Shown: positions 9,253 to 18,598, numbered from the stretch's first letter. The stretch: DNA of 64,000 nt from JABDIP01 sp965227455 (GCA_965227455.1 OZ245752.1:4154001-4218000), one strand, 5' to 3'. Made by a program: numbers and translations. The notes: generated from the letters alone by a model not told the origin.

Positions 9253-9989
9253 TCCTGTACCCGGCCATCGATCTCAAGGACGGCGCCTGCGTCCGCCTGT
9301 TGCGCGGCGAAATGGACGAGGCGACGGTCTTCAACGAGGATCCGGCCGACCAGGCCCGGCAATTCGCGGTTGCCGGGTTCCGATGGATCCATGTGGTCGA
9401 TCTGAACGGCGCCTTCGCCGGCCATCCGGTCAATGCCGAGGCCGTCGACCGCATCATCGCCGCCACCGATCTGCCGGTGCAGCTCGGCGGCGGCATCCGC
9501 ACCATCGAGACCGTCGGCCATTGGTTGGAGAGCGGCGTCAGCCGGGTGGTGCTGGGGACCGTGGCGCTGAAGAACCCGCCCCTGGTACGCGAGGCCTGCG
9601 ATCTCTTTCCAGGACAGATCGCCGTCGGCATCGATGCGCGCGACGGCATGGTCGCGGTCGAGGGCTGGGCGGAGACCAGCACCATGAAGGCGCTGGACCT
9701 GGCCCTGATGTTCGAGGATTGCGGGGTCGCGGCCATCATCTTCACCGATATCGACCGGGACGGCGCCATGGCCGGCCCGAACGTCGAGTCGACCGCCGAG
9801 CTCGCCTCGGCCCTGACCACGCCGGTCATCGCGTCGGGTGGCGTCCGGTCGCTGGACGATCTGGCGGCCTTGAAGGCCGTCGAGCATGTCGGAATCGCCG
9901 GGGTCATCAGCGGCCGGGCACTCTATGACGGCCGAATCGACCCGCAGGCCGCCCTGGCCGTGCTGGGCGGCGAGAGAGCGCCATGCTGA
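9249..9989 (+). CDS. hisA: Phosphoribosylformimino-5-aminoimidazole carboxamide ribotide isomerase
   Basis: A 246-residue (beta/alpha)8 isomerase converting ProFAR to PRFAR. The start is GTG at 9249, sharing bases with the preceding stop. The catalytic Asp8 is in 'YPAIDLKDG' and the second Asp is in 'FTDIDRDGAMAGPN'. Phosphate-binding glycines appear in 'LGGGIRT' and 'ASGGVRS'. It overlaps hisF by 7 nt, which continues the coupled run. Confidence 0.97.
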   Translation: MILYPAIDLKDGACVRLLRGEMDEATVFNEDPADQARQFAVAGFRWIHVVDLNGAFAGHPVNAEAVDRIIAATDLPVQLGGGIRTIETVGHWLESGVSRVVLGTVALKNPPLVREACDLFPGQIAVGIDARDGMVAVEGWAETSTMKALDLALMFEDCGVAAIIFTDIDRDGAMAGPNVESTAELASALTTPVIASGGVRSLDDLAALKAVEHVGIAGVISGRALYDGRIDPQAALAVLGGERAPC

Positions 9990-10744
9990 AGATGCGGGTC
10001 ATCCCCTGCCTGGACGTCAAGGACGGCCGGGTGGTCAAGGGCGTGAACTTCGTCGATCTGGTGGATGCCGGCGATCCGGTGGAGCAGGCGCGGCTGTATG
10101 ACGCGGCCGGCGCCGATGAATTGTGCTTCCTCGACATCACCGCCTCGCACGAGGATCGCGGCATCCTGTACGACGTGGTGCAGCGCACCGCCGAGCAGGT
10201 CTTCATGCCGCTGACGGTCGGCGGCGGGGTTCGCCAGGTGGAGGATATCCGGCAATTGCTGCTGGCCGGCGCGGACAAGGTGTCGATCAACACGGCCGCC
10301 GTGCACCGGCCCGAATTCGTGCGCGAGGCGGCGGAGAAATTCGGCACCCAATGCATCGTGGTCGCGGTCGACGCCAAGCGCACCGGCGACGACAAGTGGG
10401 AGGTGTTCACCCATGGCGGGCGCAACGCCACCGGCATCGACGCGGTCGGCTGGTGCCGGCGCATGGCGGTGCTGGGCGCCGGGGAAATCCTCCTGACATC
10501 GATGGACCGCGACGGGACCGGCGACGGTTTCGACATCGCCCTGACCCGGGCGGTGGCCGATGCGGTCCCGGTGCCGGTGATCGCCTCGGGCGGCGTCGGC
10601 ACGCTGGATCATCTGGTCGAGGGCATCCGCGACGGGCATGCGACCGCCGTGCTTGCCGCCTCGATCTTTCATTTCGGGACCTATTCCGTGGCCGAGGCGA
10701 AACGCCGGATGGCCGATGCCGGAATCCCGATGCGGGGTTTGTAA
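9983..10744 (+). CDS. hisF: Imidazole glycerol phosphate synthase, cyclase subunit
   Basis: A 253-residue (beta/alpha)8 cyclase partnering HisH. It uses ammonia to close the imidazole ring and release AICAR. Asp11 (IPCLDVKDGRVVKG) and Asp130 (VAVDAKR) are the expected catalytic residues. 'VGGGVR' and 'ASGGVG' form the phosphate sites. The stop TAA shares one base with the hisE ATG (TAATG). Confidence 0.97.
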   Translation: MLKMRVIPCLDVKDGRVVKGVNFVDLVDAGDPVEQARLYDAAGADELCFLDITASHEDRGILYDVVQRTAEQVFMPLTVGGGVRQVEDIRQLLLAGADKVSINTAAVHRPEFVREAAEKFGTQCIVVAVDAKRTGDDKWEVFTHGGRNATGIDAVGWCRRMAVLGAGEILLTSMDRDGTGDGFDIALTRAVADAVPVPVIASGGVGTLDHLVEGIRDGHATAVLAASIFHFGTYSVAEAKRRMADAGIPMRGL

Positions 10745-11085
10745 TGAGCAACGGCAAGAGCAACGCGAAGATCCTGGATCGGCTGTACGAGGTCATCTCC
10801 TCGCGTCGGGATGCCGATCCGGAGAAGAGCTACACCGCCAAGCTGTTCTCCCGCGGCACGGACAAGATCGCTCAGAAGGTCGGCGAGGAGGCGGTCGAGG
10901 CGCTGATCGAGGCGGTCCGCGGCGACAAGAAGGCGCTGACCGAGGAGAGCGCCGATCTGCTGTACCACCTGCTGGTGCTGTGGGCGGACTCCAAGGTCAA
11001 GGCCAGCGATGTCTGGAGCACGCTGGAAATGCGCTTCGACAGCAGCGGCGGAATCGACGAAAAGAAGGCTTGGCTCAAGGACTGA
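10744..11085 (+). CDS. hisE: Phosphoribosyl-ATP pyrophosphatase
   Basis: A 113-residue MazG-like hydrolase for the second histidine step (PR-ATP to PR-AMP). It is a stand-alone HisE with no fused cyclohydrolase (HisI). The family core 'SYTAKLF', 'KVGEEAVEALIEA' and 'ESADLLYHLLVLW' supplies the acidic metal ligands. The start overlaps the hisF stop by 1 nt. hisI, hisG and hisD are not in this window. Confidence 0.96.
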   Translation: MSNGKSNAKILDRLYEVISSRRDADPEKSYTAKLFSRGTDKIAQKVGEEAVEALIEAVRGDKKALTEESADLLYHLLVLWADSKVKASDVWSTLEMRFDSSGGIDEKKAWLKD

Positions 11086-11113
11086 TCTCAGCCCGGTCCG
11101 AAAGGGGAGGAAA

Positions 11114-11482
11114 ATGGCTTACGATCCGGAGAATATCTTCGCCAAGATCCTGCGCGGCGAGATCCCCTGCGACAAGGTGCTGGAGAACGAGCACGTCCTG
11201 GCCTTCAAGGACATCAATCCGCTGTCGCCGGTGCATGTGCTGGTGATTCCCAAGGGCGCTTACGTCTCCATGGACGATTTCACCGCCAATGCCAGCGAGG
11301 CGGAGATCGCCGCCCTGTTCCGCGCCACCGGCGATCTGGCCCGGGAGCTCGGCATCGCCGGGGATGGCTACCGAATCCTGTCCAATTGCGGCACCAACGG
11401 CCATCAGGAGGTGCCGCATCTGCATGTGCACCTGTTCGGCGGCCGGCCGCTGGGGCGCATGCTGTCGCGACCGGCCGGCTAG
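11114..11482 (+). CDS. HIT-family nucleotide-binding hydrolase (HinT-like)
   Basis: A 122-residue histidine-triad protein. The His-x-His-x-His motif is at 102, 104 and 106 (PHLHVHLFGG), and 'NPLSPVHVLVIPK' is the typical HinT strand. HinT enzymes hydrolyse purine nucleoside phosphoramidates. It has a very strong GGGGAGG site 4 nt before the ATG. It follows hisE by 28 nt, a linkage seen in many proteobacteria, and is followed after only 8 nt by a cyclase gene. Confidence 0.94.
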   Translation: MAYDPENIFAKILRGEIPCDKVLENEHVLAFKDINPLSPVHVLVIPKGAYVSMDDFTANASEAEIAALFRATGDLARELGIAGDGYRILSNCGTNGHQEVPHLHVHLFGGRPLGRMLSRPAG

Positions 11483-11490
11483 GGTATTCC

Positions 11491-13344
11491 ATGGCCGTCG
11501 ATCAGGCGGAACGGCTCGGAGCGCCCCGGCGCGTGCTGGGGGTATTGCCGGTGCCGCGCCATATCTCGCTGTCGGTTACGCTGGCCACGGGAATCGGCGG
11601 TCTGCTGTTCGTCGCCGTCCTGCTGGTCCTGGCGCTCAGCATCACCGCCAATCAGAAAAACACGCTCGGCCTGCTCGGCGACAAGGCGGAACTGCTGCTG
11701 GAGTTGGCGGAATCCCAGCTGCGGAACCACCTCGACCCCGCCGAGGACCAGGTGACCCACCTCGCCCGCATGATCCGCGACCGGTCTGTCAGTCCACGGG
11801 ATGCCGAACAGTTGCAAACCGCGATGACGGCGTCGATGGGAGCCGCGCCGCAGGTCCTGGGCATGATGTATTGGGATGGCGGGGATACCAAGATCGCCGT
11901 GGCCCGCTTTCCCGATGGCCGGGTCGTGCCAATACCCGATGCCCTGGATTCTCCGGACGAAGAGGCGGAATTTGCCGAAAGCCTGCAGGGAAAGACCGAG
12001 GCCTTCTGGGGCCAGGTCATCCATATCGACGAACGTCAGGGCTCGGCTCTCAACCTGCGTTTTCCGCTACGCCCTCCAGGCCGCCCGGTTGGCGGGATTG
12101 CAGCGGTCGTGTCCACCGCTGAGCTGACACGCTTCCTGGCCGATCTGGACGGTGGAGTCGAGGGCGCGGTGCCGTTCATCCTCTATGGCGACGACCAGGT
12201 GCTGGCCCATCCCAACATGGAGATCGGCTTCGCCGAACTGTCCGACGAAAAGCGCCTCCCGACATTGTTCGATATCGGCGATCCCCTGCTCACCGCCTTA
12301 TGGACGCAGGGTGAGAAGACGGTTGTCGAGGACCGCGACAATGTGGTGGCCGCCTACATCAATCTGGACGGCAACGAACAGGTAATGCTGTACCGCCGCA
12401 TCGAGGGCTATGGCAGCCAGCCCCTCGTGCTCGGCATCCGCTTTCCCGAGGCCAGTGTCAACGAGGAGTTGGAGCGCGTGGCGCATTCCGCCCTGGCCGG
12501 CCTGGTGCTGCTGATCCTGGCGGTCCTGGCCGGAATCTTCATGGGCAAGCGCATCGCCCGGCCGGTGATCCGGCTGGCGAACCAGGCATCGCGGATCGCC
12601 GGGCTGGAATTCTCCAAGACAGAGCGCCTGCCGGGCAGCGTCTTCACCGAGCTCGACGATCAGGCCAATGCGTTCAACCGCATGCTGGCGGGGCTGAAAT
12701 GGTTCGAGACCTATGTGCCGCGGACCCTGGTCCGGCGCTTGATGGCCAAGCAGCACGATGAAGACGTGCGCTCGGTGGAGCGCGAGCTGACCCTGCTGTT
12801 CACCGATATCGGCGGCTTCACAAGTGCCTCGGAAGGCATGCCGGCGGCGGCGACGGCGGATTTCCTGAACCACCATTTCGCGCTGCTGGCCGCCTGTATC
12901 GAGGCGGAGGGCGGCACCATCGACAAGTTCATCGGCGATTCCGTCATGGCCTTCTGGGGCGCGCCGGACCGCCAGCCCGATCATGCCGAGCGCGCCTGCC
13001 GCGCCGCCCTGGCCATGGCCGCGGCGGTCGGCGCCGACAACGGCCGGCGGGCCGCGGAAGGCCAGCCGCGGGTGCGCATGCGCATCGGAATCCATACCGG
13101 GCCCGTGGTGGTCGGCAATATCGGCGCGCCGGGGCGGATGAACTACACCATCGTCGGCGATGCCGTGAACACCGGCAACCGGCTGGAACAGCTCGGCAAG
13201 GAGATCGGCGAAGGCGACGAGATCACCATCCTGATCAGCGGCGCCACCGCGGATCAGCTGGGCGACGGCTTCGAAACCGCCTCCTGCGGCAGCCACGCGG
13301 TGCGCGGGCGCCAGGAAGGCATCGAGGTCTTCCGCTTGGCCTAG
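11491..13344 (+). CDS. Membrane adenylate cyclase with extracytoplasmic sensor and HAMP
   Basis: A 617-residue class III cyclase. Membrane helix 1 (about 25-50) precedes a roughly 280-residue periplasmic region of Cache type by position and size, then helix 2 (about 331-350), a HAMP-like segment ('GKRIARPVIRLANQASRIA') and the catalytic domain. Metal ligands are D439 (LLFTDIGGFT) and D483 (DKFIGD), Lys479 contacts the base, and Thr553 (NYTIVGD) takes the Asp position, so it is class IIIb. N560 and R564 complete the site. The ATG at 11491 is only 8 nt after the HIT stop, so it is probably cotranscribed with the his genes. The ligand is unknown. Confidence 0.92.
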   Translation: MAVDQAERLGAPRRVLGVLPVPRHISLSVTLATGIGGLLFVAVLLVLALSITANQKNTLGLLGDKAELLLELAESQLRNHLDPAEDQVTHLARMIRDRSVSPRDAEQLQTAMTASMGAAPQVLGMMYWDGGDTKIAVARFPDGRVVPIPDALDSPDEEAEFAESLQGKTEAFWGQVIHIDERQGSALNLRFPLRPPGRPVGGIAAVVSTAELTRFLADLDGGVEGAVPFILYGDDQVLAHPNMEIGFAELSDEKRLPTLFDIGDPLLTALWTQGEKTVVEDRDNVVAAYINLDGNEQVMLYRRIEGYGSQPLVLGIRFPEASVNEELERVAHSALAGLVLLILAVLAGIFMGKRIARPVIRLANQASRIAGLEFSKTERLPGSVFTELDDQANAFNRMLAGLKWFETYVPRTLVRRLMAKQHDEDVRSVERELTLLFTDIGGFTSASEGMPAAATADFLNHHFALLAACIEAEGGTIDKFIGDSVMAFWGAPDRQPDHAERACRAALAMAAAVGADNGRRAAEGQPRVRMRIGIHTGPVVVGNIGAPGRMNYTIVGDAVNTGNRLEQLGKEIGEGDEITILISGATADQLGDGFETASCGSHAVRGRQEGIEVFRLA

Positions 13345-13370
13345 GGCCGCGCCGCCCGATTTCCCTATGC

Positions 13371-13476
13371 GTCGTCCCCGGGCTTGACCCGGGGACCCAT
13401 CCCTCCGCCAACGGAGAGTTTTCTGCTAGGCGGTGTCCGGCAGCCAGTGGGTCCCCGGGTCAAGCCCGGGGACGAC
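13371..13476. repeat. GTCGTCCCCGGG-type inverted-repeat element
   Basis: Perfect 29-bp inverted arms lie at 13371-13399 and 13448-13476, each containing the smaller hairpin CCCCGGGcttgaCCCGGGG. A 48-nt interior separates them. Elements of the form 'gtcgtccccgggcttgacccgg' are common intergenic repeats in alphaproteobacteria. It lies between the convergent ends of the cyclase and transglycosylase genes and could act as a two-way transcript end. Confidence 0.88.
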
Positions 13477-13527
13477 GAATAGGAGGGATACGAGATTGCC
13501 GGCTGGAAGCGACGGCCCGTTCGATCC

Positions 13528-14808
13528 TTATCCCGCGGCCGCGGGCTTGTATTGGCGGCGCAGGACCGCGTGGGTGCTGCGGATCTGGTCCAGCAGGGCC
13601 TGGGTCGGGAAGCCGTCGGCCGGGCGTCCCACATCGCGCTGGAAGCCGCGTACCGCAGTGCGGGTCAAGGGGCCGACGATGCCGTCGATGGGGCCGGCCT
13701 CATAGCCCAGATCGGCCAGCAATTGCTGCAGCTCCATGCTTTCCGCCCGGCTGAAGGCCGGCTCGTCGACCGGCCAGGAGCCGCGGAACGGCCCGCCGCC
13801 GGCGATCCGGTCGGCCAGATGGCCCACCGCCAGCGCGTATTTGGTGGAGTTGTTGTAATCCAGGATGGCGCGGAAATTGGCCTGCACCAGGAAGGCCGGG
13901 CCGGCATATCCGGCCGGCAGCAGCAGTGCCGCCAGCCGGTCGCTCGGCCCCGGCAACGTGCCATCCGGCCGGCGGATGCCCATGGCCCGCCACACCGCCA
14001 TCGGCCGGGCGGTATCGGCCCGCCGGGCGTCGAGATCGGCCAGCCGCCAGTCGAAATCGGGCGGCAGCACCACCTCCTCGCCCCAGGGCTCGCCGGGCCT
14101 CCAGCCTGCCTCCACCAGATAGTTGCTGGTCGAGGCGAAGACGTCGGGGAGGCTGTTCCAGATGTCCCGGCGGCCGTCGCCATCCTGGTCGATGGCGCGG
14201 TTGAGGAAGGTCGAGGGGATGAACTGGGTATGGCCCATGGCACCGGCCCAGGAGCCCTCCAGCCCGCCCAGCGCTACATCGCCGTTCTGCAGGATGGTCA
14301 ACGCGGCGATCAGCTCCCGGCGGGCGAAGTCCTCGCGGCGGCTGTCATAGGCCAGGGTCGACAGCGCCTCGACTACGTCGAAGCCGCCGAAGGTGGCGCC
14401 GTAATCCGTCTCCATGCCCCAGATGGCCACCAGGATCTGCCGCGGCACGCCGAATTCCCGCTCGGTCGCCTGCAGCAGGGCGCGGTGTTCCGCCATCTGG
14501 CGCCGACCGCGGACGATGCGGGATTCCGAGACGGCACCGCCCAGATAGGCCCAGACGGTCTGAGTCAATTCGGGCTGCCGTCGGTCGCGCTGCAGCACGG
14601 TGTCGTTGAGAACGACGCCGTCGAAGGCCAGATCGACCACGCCGGGCAGGATGCCGCTTTCGATCGCATCGGACCGGAAGGCGGTCTTCCAGGCCTCGAA
14701 CGTCGCCGGCCGTTCCACCGCGGGGGTCAGGACCGGCGGCGGCTCGGGTTCGGTCGCGCAGGCGGCAAGCGCCAGCATCCCGGCCAATGGTATCGAACGC
14801 AGACTCAC
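13528..14808 (-). CDS. MltB-type lytic murein transglycosylase lipoprotein with peptidoglycan-binding domain
   Basis: A 426-residue exported lipoprotein. The lipobox LAAC places the lipidated Cys at 17. The SLT_2 catalytic domain has Glu133 in 'IWGMETDYGATFGGFDV' and the motif 'AGAMGHTQFIPSTF'. A C-terminal PG_binding_1 domain (about 355-415, 'LLADLGYEAGPIDGIVG') completes it. It cleaves peptidoglycan strands to 1,6-anhydro ends. The soluble form could arise only by cleavage after the Cys. It is convergent with the cyclase gene across a repeat element. Confidence 0.94.
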   Translation of the reverse strand: MSLRSIPLAGMLALAACATEPEPPPVLTPAVERPATFEAWKTAFRSDAIESGILPGVVDLAFDGVVLNDTVLQRDRRQPELTQTVWAYLGGAVSESRIVRGRRQMAEHRALLQATEREFGVPRQILVAIWGMETDYGATFGGFDVVEALSTLAYDSRREDFARRELIAALTILQNGDVALGGLEGSWAGAMGHTQFIPSTFLNRAIDQDGDGRRDIWNSLPDVFASTSNYLVEAGWRPGEPWGEEVVLPPDFDWRLADLDARRADTARPMAVWRAMGIRRPDGTLPGPSDRLAALLLPAGYAGPAFLVQANFRAILDYNNSTKYALAVGHLADRIAGGGPFRGSWPVDEPAFSRAESMELQQLLADLGYEAGPIDGIVGPLTRTAVRGFQRDVGRPADGFPTQALLDQIRSTHAVLRRQYKPAAAG

Positions 14809-14924
14809 GGGCTATTGCCTCCCGCACCGAAGAGACTTCTGCAGCGCTGCCATCATTGGCGAAGTCCCTTAAACAATCGTATCGAAACAGCGCTTTGGGG
14901 TCGGAATGGGGACCATACAGGCCT

Positions 14925-14957
14925 GAAAAACAAGAAAGGCGGCCCGCAGGCCGCCCT
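14925..14957 (-). terminator. Intrinsic terminator after pnp
   Basis: On the minus strand, a 7-bp GC stem (GGCGGCC / GGCCGCC at 14955-14949 and 14944-14938) with a 4-nt loop is followed by a T-rich run (TTTCTTGTTTTT). It lies about 27 nt beyond the pnp stop and probably ends the rimP-to-pnp transcript. Confidence 0.85.
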
Positions 14958-14983
14958 TCTCTCTCCCAGACGAACCTCCGACC

Positions 14984-17095
14984 TTATCCGGCCTGTTTCA
15001 GGTCCTCGCCGGTCTCCTGGTCGACCACCTTCATCGACAGCTTGACCTTGCCGCGATCGTCGAAGCCCAGGACCTTGACCTTGACCTGGTCGCCCAGTTT
15101 GACGACGTCGCTGACCTTGCCGACCCGCTCCGGCTTCAGCTCGGAGATGTGGACCAGCCCGTCCTTGCTGCCGAGGAAGTTCACGAAGGCGCCGAAATCC
15201 ATCAGCTTCACCACCTTGCCGGTGTAGATCACCCCGACCTCGGGCTCGGCGACGATCGACTTGATCCAGTCGATCGCGGCCTGGCTGGCCTCGGCGTCCA
15301 CCGCCGCCACCTTGATGGTGCCGTCGTCCTCGATGTCGACCTTGGCGCCGGTGGTCTCGCAGATCTCCCGGATCACCTTGCCGCCGGTCCCGATCACTTC
15401 GCGGATCTTGTCCTTGGGGATCGAGATCACCGTGATGCGCGGGGCGTTCTGGTTGACCTCGGTGCGGGCGGTGCCCAGCGCCTTGCCCATCTCGCCCAGG
15501 ATATGCAGCCGTCCGTCGCGGGCCTGGTCCAGGGCCACCTTCATGATCTCCTCGGTGATCGAGGTGATCTTGATGTCCATCTGCAGCGAGGTGATGCCCT
15601 CCTCGGTCCCGGCGACCTTGAAGTCCATGTCGCCCAGATGGTCCTCGTCGCCAAGGATGTCCGACAGCACTGCGAACCGGTCCTGCTCCTTGATCAGACC
15701 CATGGCGATGCCCGCCACGGGCCGCTTCAGGGGTACGCCGGCATCCATCAGCGCCAGGCTGGTGCCGCAGACCGTCGCCATGGAGGACGACCCGTTCGAT
15801 TCGGTGATCTCGGAGACCAGGCGAATCGTGTAGGGGAAATCCTCCTTGCTCGGAAGCAGCGGATGCACGGCCCGCCATGCAAGCTTGCCATGGCCGATCT
15901 CCCGACGGCCGGGAGAGCGCAAGAAGCTTGCTTCGCCAACGGAGTATGGCGGGAAGTTATAGTGCAGCATGAAGTGCTCGCGGTATTCGCCTTCCAGCGC
16001 ATCCACGATCTGCTCGTCGGAGCCGGTGCCCAGTGTGGCGACCACCAGCGCCTGGGTCTCGCCACGGGTGAACAGGGCGGAACCGTGCGAGCGGCCCAGC
16101 ACCTTCACCTCAGCGACGATCGGCCGGACCGTCTTGGTATCGCGGCCATCGATACGCATCCCGGTATCCAGGATGTTGCCGCGCACGATGTCGCTCTCCA
16201 GGCCCTTCAGGATGCCGCCGGCGGCACTCGTGGCCGGGTCGTCCTCATCCAGGAATTCCACCGCCTTCGCCTTGGCGGCGGCGACGGCCTCGACCCGGTC
16301 CTGCTTCTTGACGATCTTGTAGGCCTCGCGCAGCTCGTCGCTGACACTGGCCGCAAGCTGCTCGCGCAGGGCCTCGACCTCGGGGGCCGGCTCCGGCACG
16401 TCCCAGGGCTCCTTGGCGCACATCTCGGCCAGCTCGATGATCGCGTCGATCACCGCCTGCATCGATTTGTGGCCGTAGGCGACGGCGCCCAGCATGATCT
16501 CCTCGGAGAGCTCGCCGGCTTCCGACTCGACCATCAGCACGCCTTCCTGGGTGCCGGCGACCACCAGGTCCAGGCTGGAGTTGCTCATCTCGTCGAGTTG
16601 CGGGTTCAGCACATACTCGCCGTTGATGTAGCCCACCCGGGCGCCGCCGATCGGGCCCAGGAACGGCAGGCCGGAAATCGTCAGCGCCGCGGAGGCGCCG
16701 ACCATGGCGACGATGTCGGGGTCATTCTCCAGATCGTGGCTCAGAACCGTGCAGATGACCTGCGTCTCGTTCTTGTAGCCCTTGGCGAAGAGCGGCCGGA
16801 TCGGCCGGTCGATCAGGCGCGAGGTCAGCGTTTCCTTCTCGCTGGGCCGGCCTTCGCGCTTGAAAAAGCCGCCGGGAATCTTGCCGGCGGCGAAGGTCTT
16901 TTCCTGATAATTGACGGTCAGGGGGAAGAAATCGATCCCCGGCTTCGGCGCCCGTTGGCCGACCGCGGTGCACAGCACGACGGTGTCGCCATAGGTGGCC
17001 ATCACGGCGCCGTCAGCCTGACGGGCGATCTTGCCGGTTTCCAGGACCAGCGTTCTGCCGCCCCATTCGATCTCTTTTCGGTACACGTTAAACAT
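14984..17095 (-). CDS. pnp: Polyribonucleotide nucleotidyltransferase (PNPase)
   Basis: A 703-residue trimeric 3'-5' phosphorolytic exonuclease. Two RNase PH-like halves are joined by a helical linker. The second contains the active-site aspartates in 'SDILGDEDHLGDMDFKVAG'. They are followed by a KH domain (around 'IREVIGTGGKVIREI') and an S1 domain ('GVIYTGKVVKLMDFGAFV'). Length is normal. It lies 251 nt after rpsO on the same strand, the classical rpsO-pnp arrangement. In other bacteria RNase III processes the intergenic leader and PNPase represses itself. The interval here contains GC-rich dyads but I did not define a specific site. Confidence 0.98.
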   Translation of the reverse strand: MFNVYRKEIEWGGRTLVLETGKIARQADGAVMATYGDTVVLCTAVGQRAPKPGIDFFPLTVNYQEKTFAAGKIPGGFFKREGRPSEKETLTSRLIDRPIRPLFAKGYKNETQVICTVLSHDLENDPDIVAMVGASAALTISGLPFLGPIGGARVGYINGEYVLNPQLDEMSNSSLDLVVAGTQEGVLMVESEAGELSEEIMLGAVAYGHKSMQAVIDAIIELAEMCAKEPWDVPEPAPEVEALREQLAASVSDELREAYKIVKKQDRVEAVAAAKAKAVEFLDEDDPATSAAGGILKGLESDIVRGNILDTGMRIDGRDTKTVRPIVAEVKVLGRSHGSALFTRGETQALVVATLGTGSDEQIVDALEGEYREHFMLHYNFPPYSVGEASFLRSPGRREIGHGKLAWRAVHPLLPSKEDFPYTIRLVSEITESNGSSSMATVCGTSLALMDAGVPLKRPVAGIAMGLIKEQDRFAVLSDILGDEDHLGDMDFKVAGTEEGITSLQMDIKITSITEEIMKVALDQARDGRLHILGEMGKALGTARTEVNQNAPRITVISIPKDKIREVIGTGGKVIREICETTGAKVDIEDDGTIKVAAVDAEASQAAIDWIKSIVAEPEVGVIYTGKVVKLMDFGAFVNFLGSKDGLVHISELKPERVGKVSDVVKLGDQVKVKVLGFDDRGKVKLSMKVVDQETGEDLKQAG

Positions 17096-17346
17096 TCAAA
17101 TCATTCCTTCCATCGGACACCCGTGCCCCGGATTGGGCCGTCGGGTCGGAGCTTCGTCCGTCGCGCTCCTTGGGTTCAGACCCGGCGGGGTATTCCGCCG
17201 GATGTCGTCAAACACCAGCGGGCGCCGGCCAGGGATTGGCGGGCGCCGCTGAATGCGTCGTGATCTCTGCTTGGCATCCGGCCGGCACCAGCGCCGGCGG
17301 CGGTTCGAATTCGGTCGGGCGAGCCCATGGGCCGCGCCTCTTGCGG

Positions 17347-17616
17347 TCAGCGCCGCAGGCCGAGCTGTTTGACGATGCTCTCGTAACGGCTCTGGTCCTT
17401 CCGCTTCAGATAGTCCAGCAACCGGCGCCGGCGGCCGACCATCATCAGCAGGCCGCGGCGGGAGTGGAAATCATGTTTGTGGGTCTTCAGGTGCTCGGTC
17501 AGGTTGCCGATGCGTTCGGACAGAACCGCGACCTGGACCTCGGGGGAACCGGTATCGCCCTCCTTGCGGGCGTGCTCGGTCATCACTTCCTGCTTACGTT
17601 CTTGCGTAATCGACAT
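17347..17616 (-). CDS. rpsO: 30S ribosomal protein S15
   Basis: An 89-residue primary 16S rRNA-binding protein of the small-subunit platform. The sequence 'MSITQERKQEVMTEHARKEGDTGSPEVQ' (positions 1-28, quoted in parts) and 'HKHDFHSRRGLLMMVGRRRRLLDYL' are diagnostic in order and length. It starts 13 nt downstream of the truB stop, so it is probably read from the upstream translation-factor operon as well as any promoter of its own. The 251-nt interval after it leads to pnp. Confidence 0.98.
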   Translation of the reverse strand: MSITQERKQEVMTEHARKEGDTGSPEVQVAVLSERIGNLTEHLKTHKHDFHSRRGLLMMVGRRRRLLDYLKRKDQSRYESIVKQLGLRR

Positions 17617-17629
17617 CGTGTACTCCGTT

Positions 17630-18598
17630 CTAGAGATTGAGAACGCGCACCGGATGCAGTTCGGCTCCGTCCAAACGGGCCAGCGCCACCGGCCGGTCGC
17701 CTTCGGGCGATCTCAGCACGGCCAGAACGACAGGCTCGCCGGAGCTTGGCTGTGTCGATGTGGCATCCCGCCCCAGCCGATCGAGCCGGTCCCGGTCGGA
17801 CCGACGCAACAGGGCGACGCAGTGACCACACCGCATCCGCTGCGCTTCCGTTTCCGTCAGGGCCACAGCCGGGATGTCGTCCAGCGGGGTCTCGACAGGA
17901 AGCAGAGCGCTTTCCGCGGCGGTCTTTTCCGCCAATGCGGTCAATTGTTCAAGTGTTATTGCATCTTCGAGCGAAAATGGTCCGACGGAAAGCCGCCGGA
18001 TCGCCGTCAGATGGCCCACCGTGCCCAGTGCCAGAGCCATATCCCGGGCCAGGGCCCGGATATAGGCCCCTTTGCCGCACTCCGCCTCGAACACCGCGTG
18101 ATCGGGGTCCGGGATCTCGACCAGCCGCAGGCTGTCGATGCGGATCGGGCGCGCCGCAAGCTCGACCGCCTCGCCGGCACGGGCCAGGTCGTAGGACCGG
18201 GCACCATCGACCTTGATGGCGGAAAAGCGGGGCGGCACTTGGTCGATCACCCCGGTGAACTGCGGCAGGATGGCTTCGATGGCCGCCCGGTCGGGCCGGA
18301 CATCGCTGGTTTCGGTGACCGTGCCTTCGATGTCGTCGGTATCGCGGGCCTCGCCCCAGCGCACCGTGAAGGCATAGGTCTTTCGCCCGTCCATGGCATA
18401 GGCGACGGTCTTGGTGGCCTCGCCGAAGGCGATCGGCAGGATGCCGGTGGCATTCGGGTCCAGGGTGCCGCCATGGCCGGCCTTGGCGGCATTCAGCAGC
18501 CGCCGGGCGCGCCCGACCACCTGGGTGGAGGTCATGCCGACCGGCTTGTCGATGACCAGCCAGCCATGGACCGGACGGCCCTTCCGCTTACTCCCCAT
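17630..18598 (-). CDS. truB: tRNA pseudouridine(55) synthase TruB
   Basis: A 322-residue enzyme making pseudouridine 55 in the tRNA T-loop. The catalytic Asp47 is in 'GHGGTLDPNATGILPIAFGE', and 'GWLVIDKPVGMTS' and 'YDLARAGE' fit the family. I chose the ATG at 18598 (MGSKRKGRP). The ATG at 18604 adds two residues. It overlaps the rbfA stop by about 11 nt. The C-terminal 40 residues form the small PUA-like tail. Confidence 0.96.
   Translation of the reverse strand: MGSKRKGRPVHGWLVIDKPVGMTSTQVVGRARRLLNAAKAGHGGTLDPNATGILPIAFGEATKTVAYAMDGRKTYAFTVRWGEARDTDDIEGTVTETSDVRPDRAAIEAILPQFTGVIDQVPPRFSAIKVDGARSYDLARAGEAVELAARPIRIDSLRLVEIPDPDHAVFEAECGKGAYIRALARDMALALGTVGHLTAIRRLSVGPFSLEDAITLEQLTALAEKTAAESALLPVETPLDDIPAVALTETEAQRMRCGHCVALLRRSDRDRLDRLGRDATSTQPSSGEPVVLAVLRSPEGDRPVALARLDGAELHPVRVLNL

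Noticed and set aside
15149..17263. A 704-residue plus-strand frame across pnp.
   Set aside because: It is antisense to PNPase and has no family motif or ribosome site.
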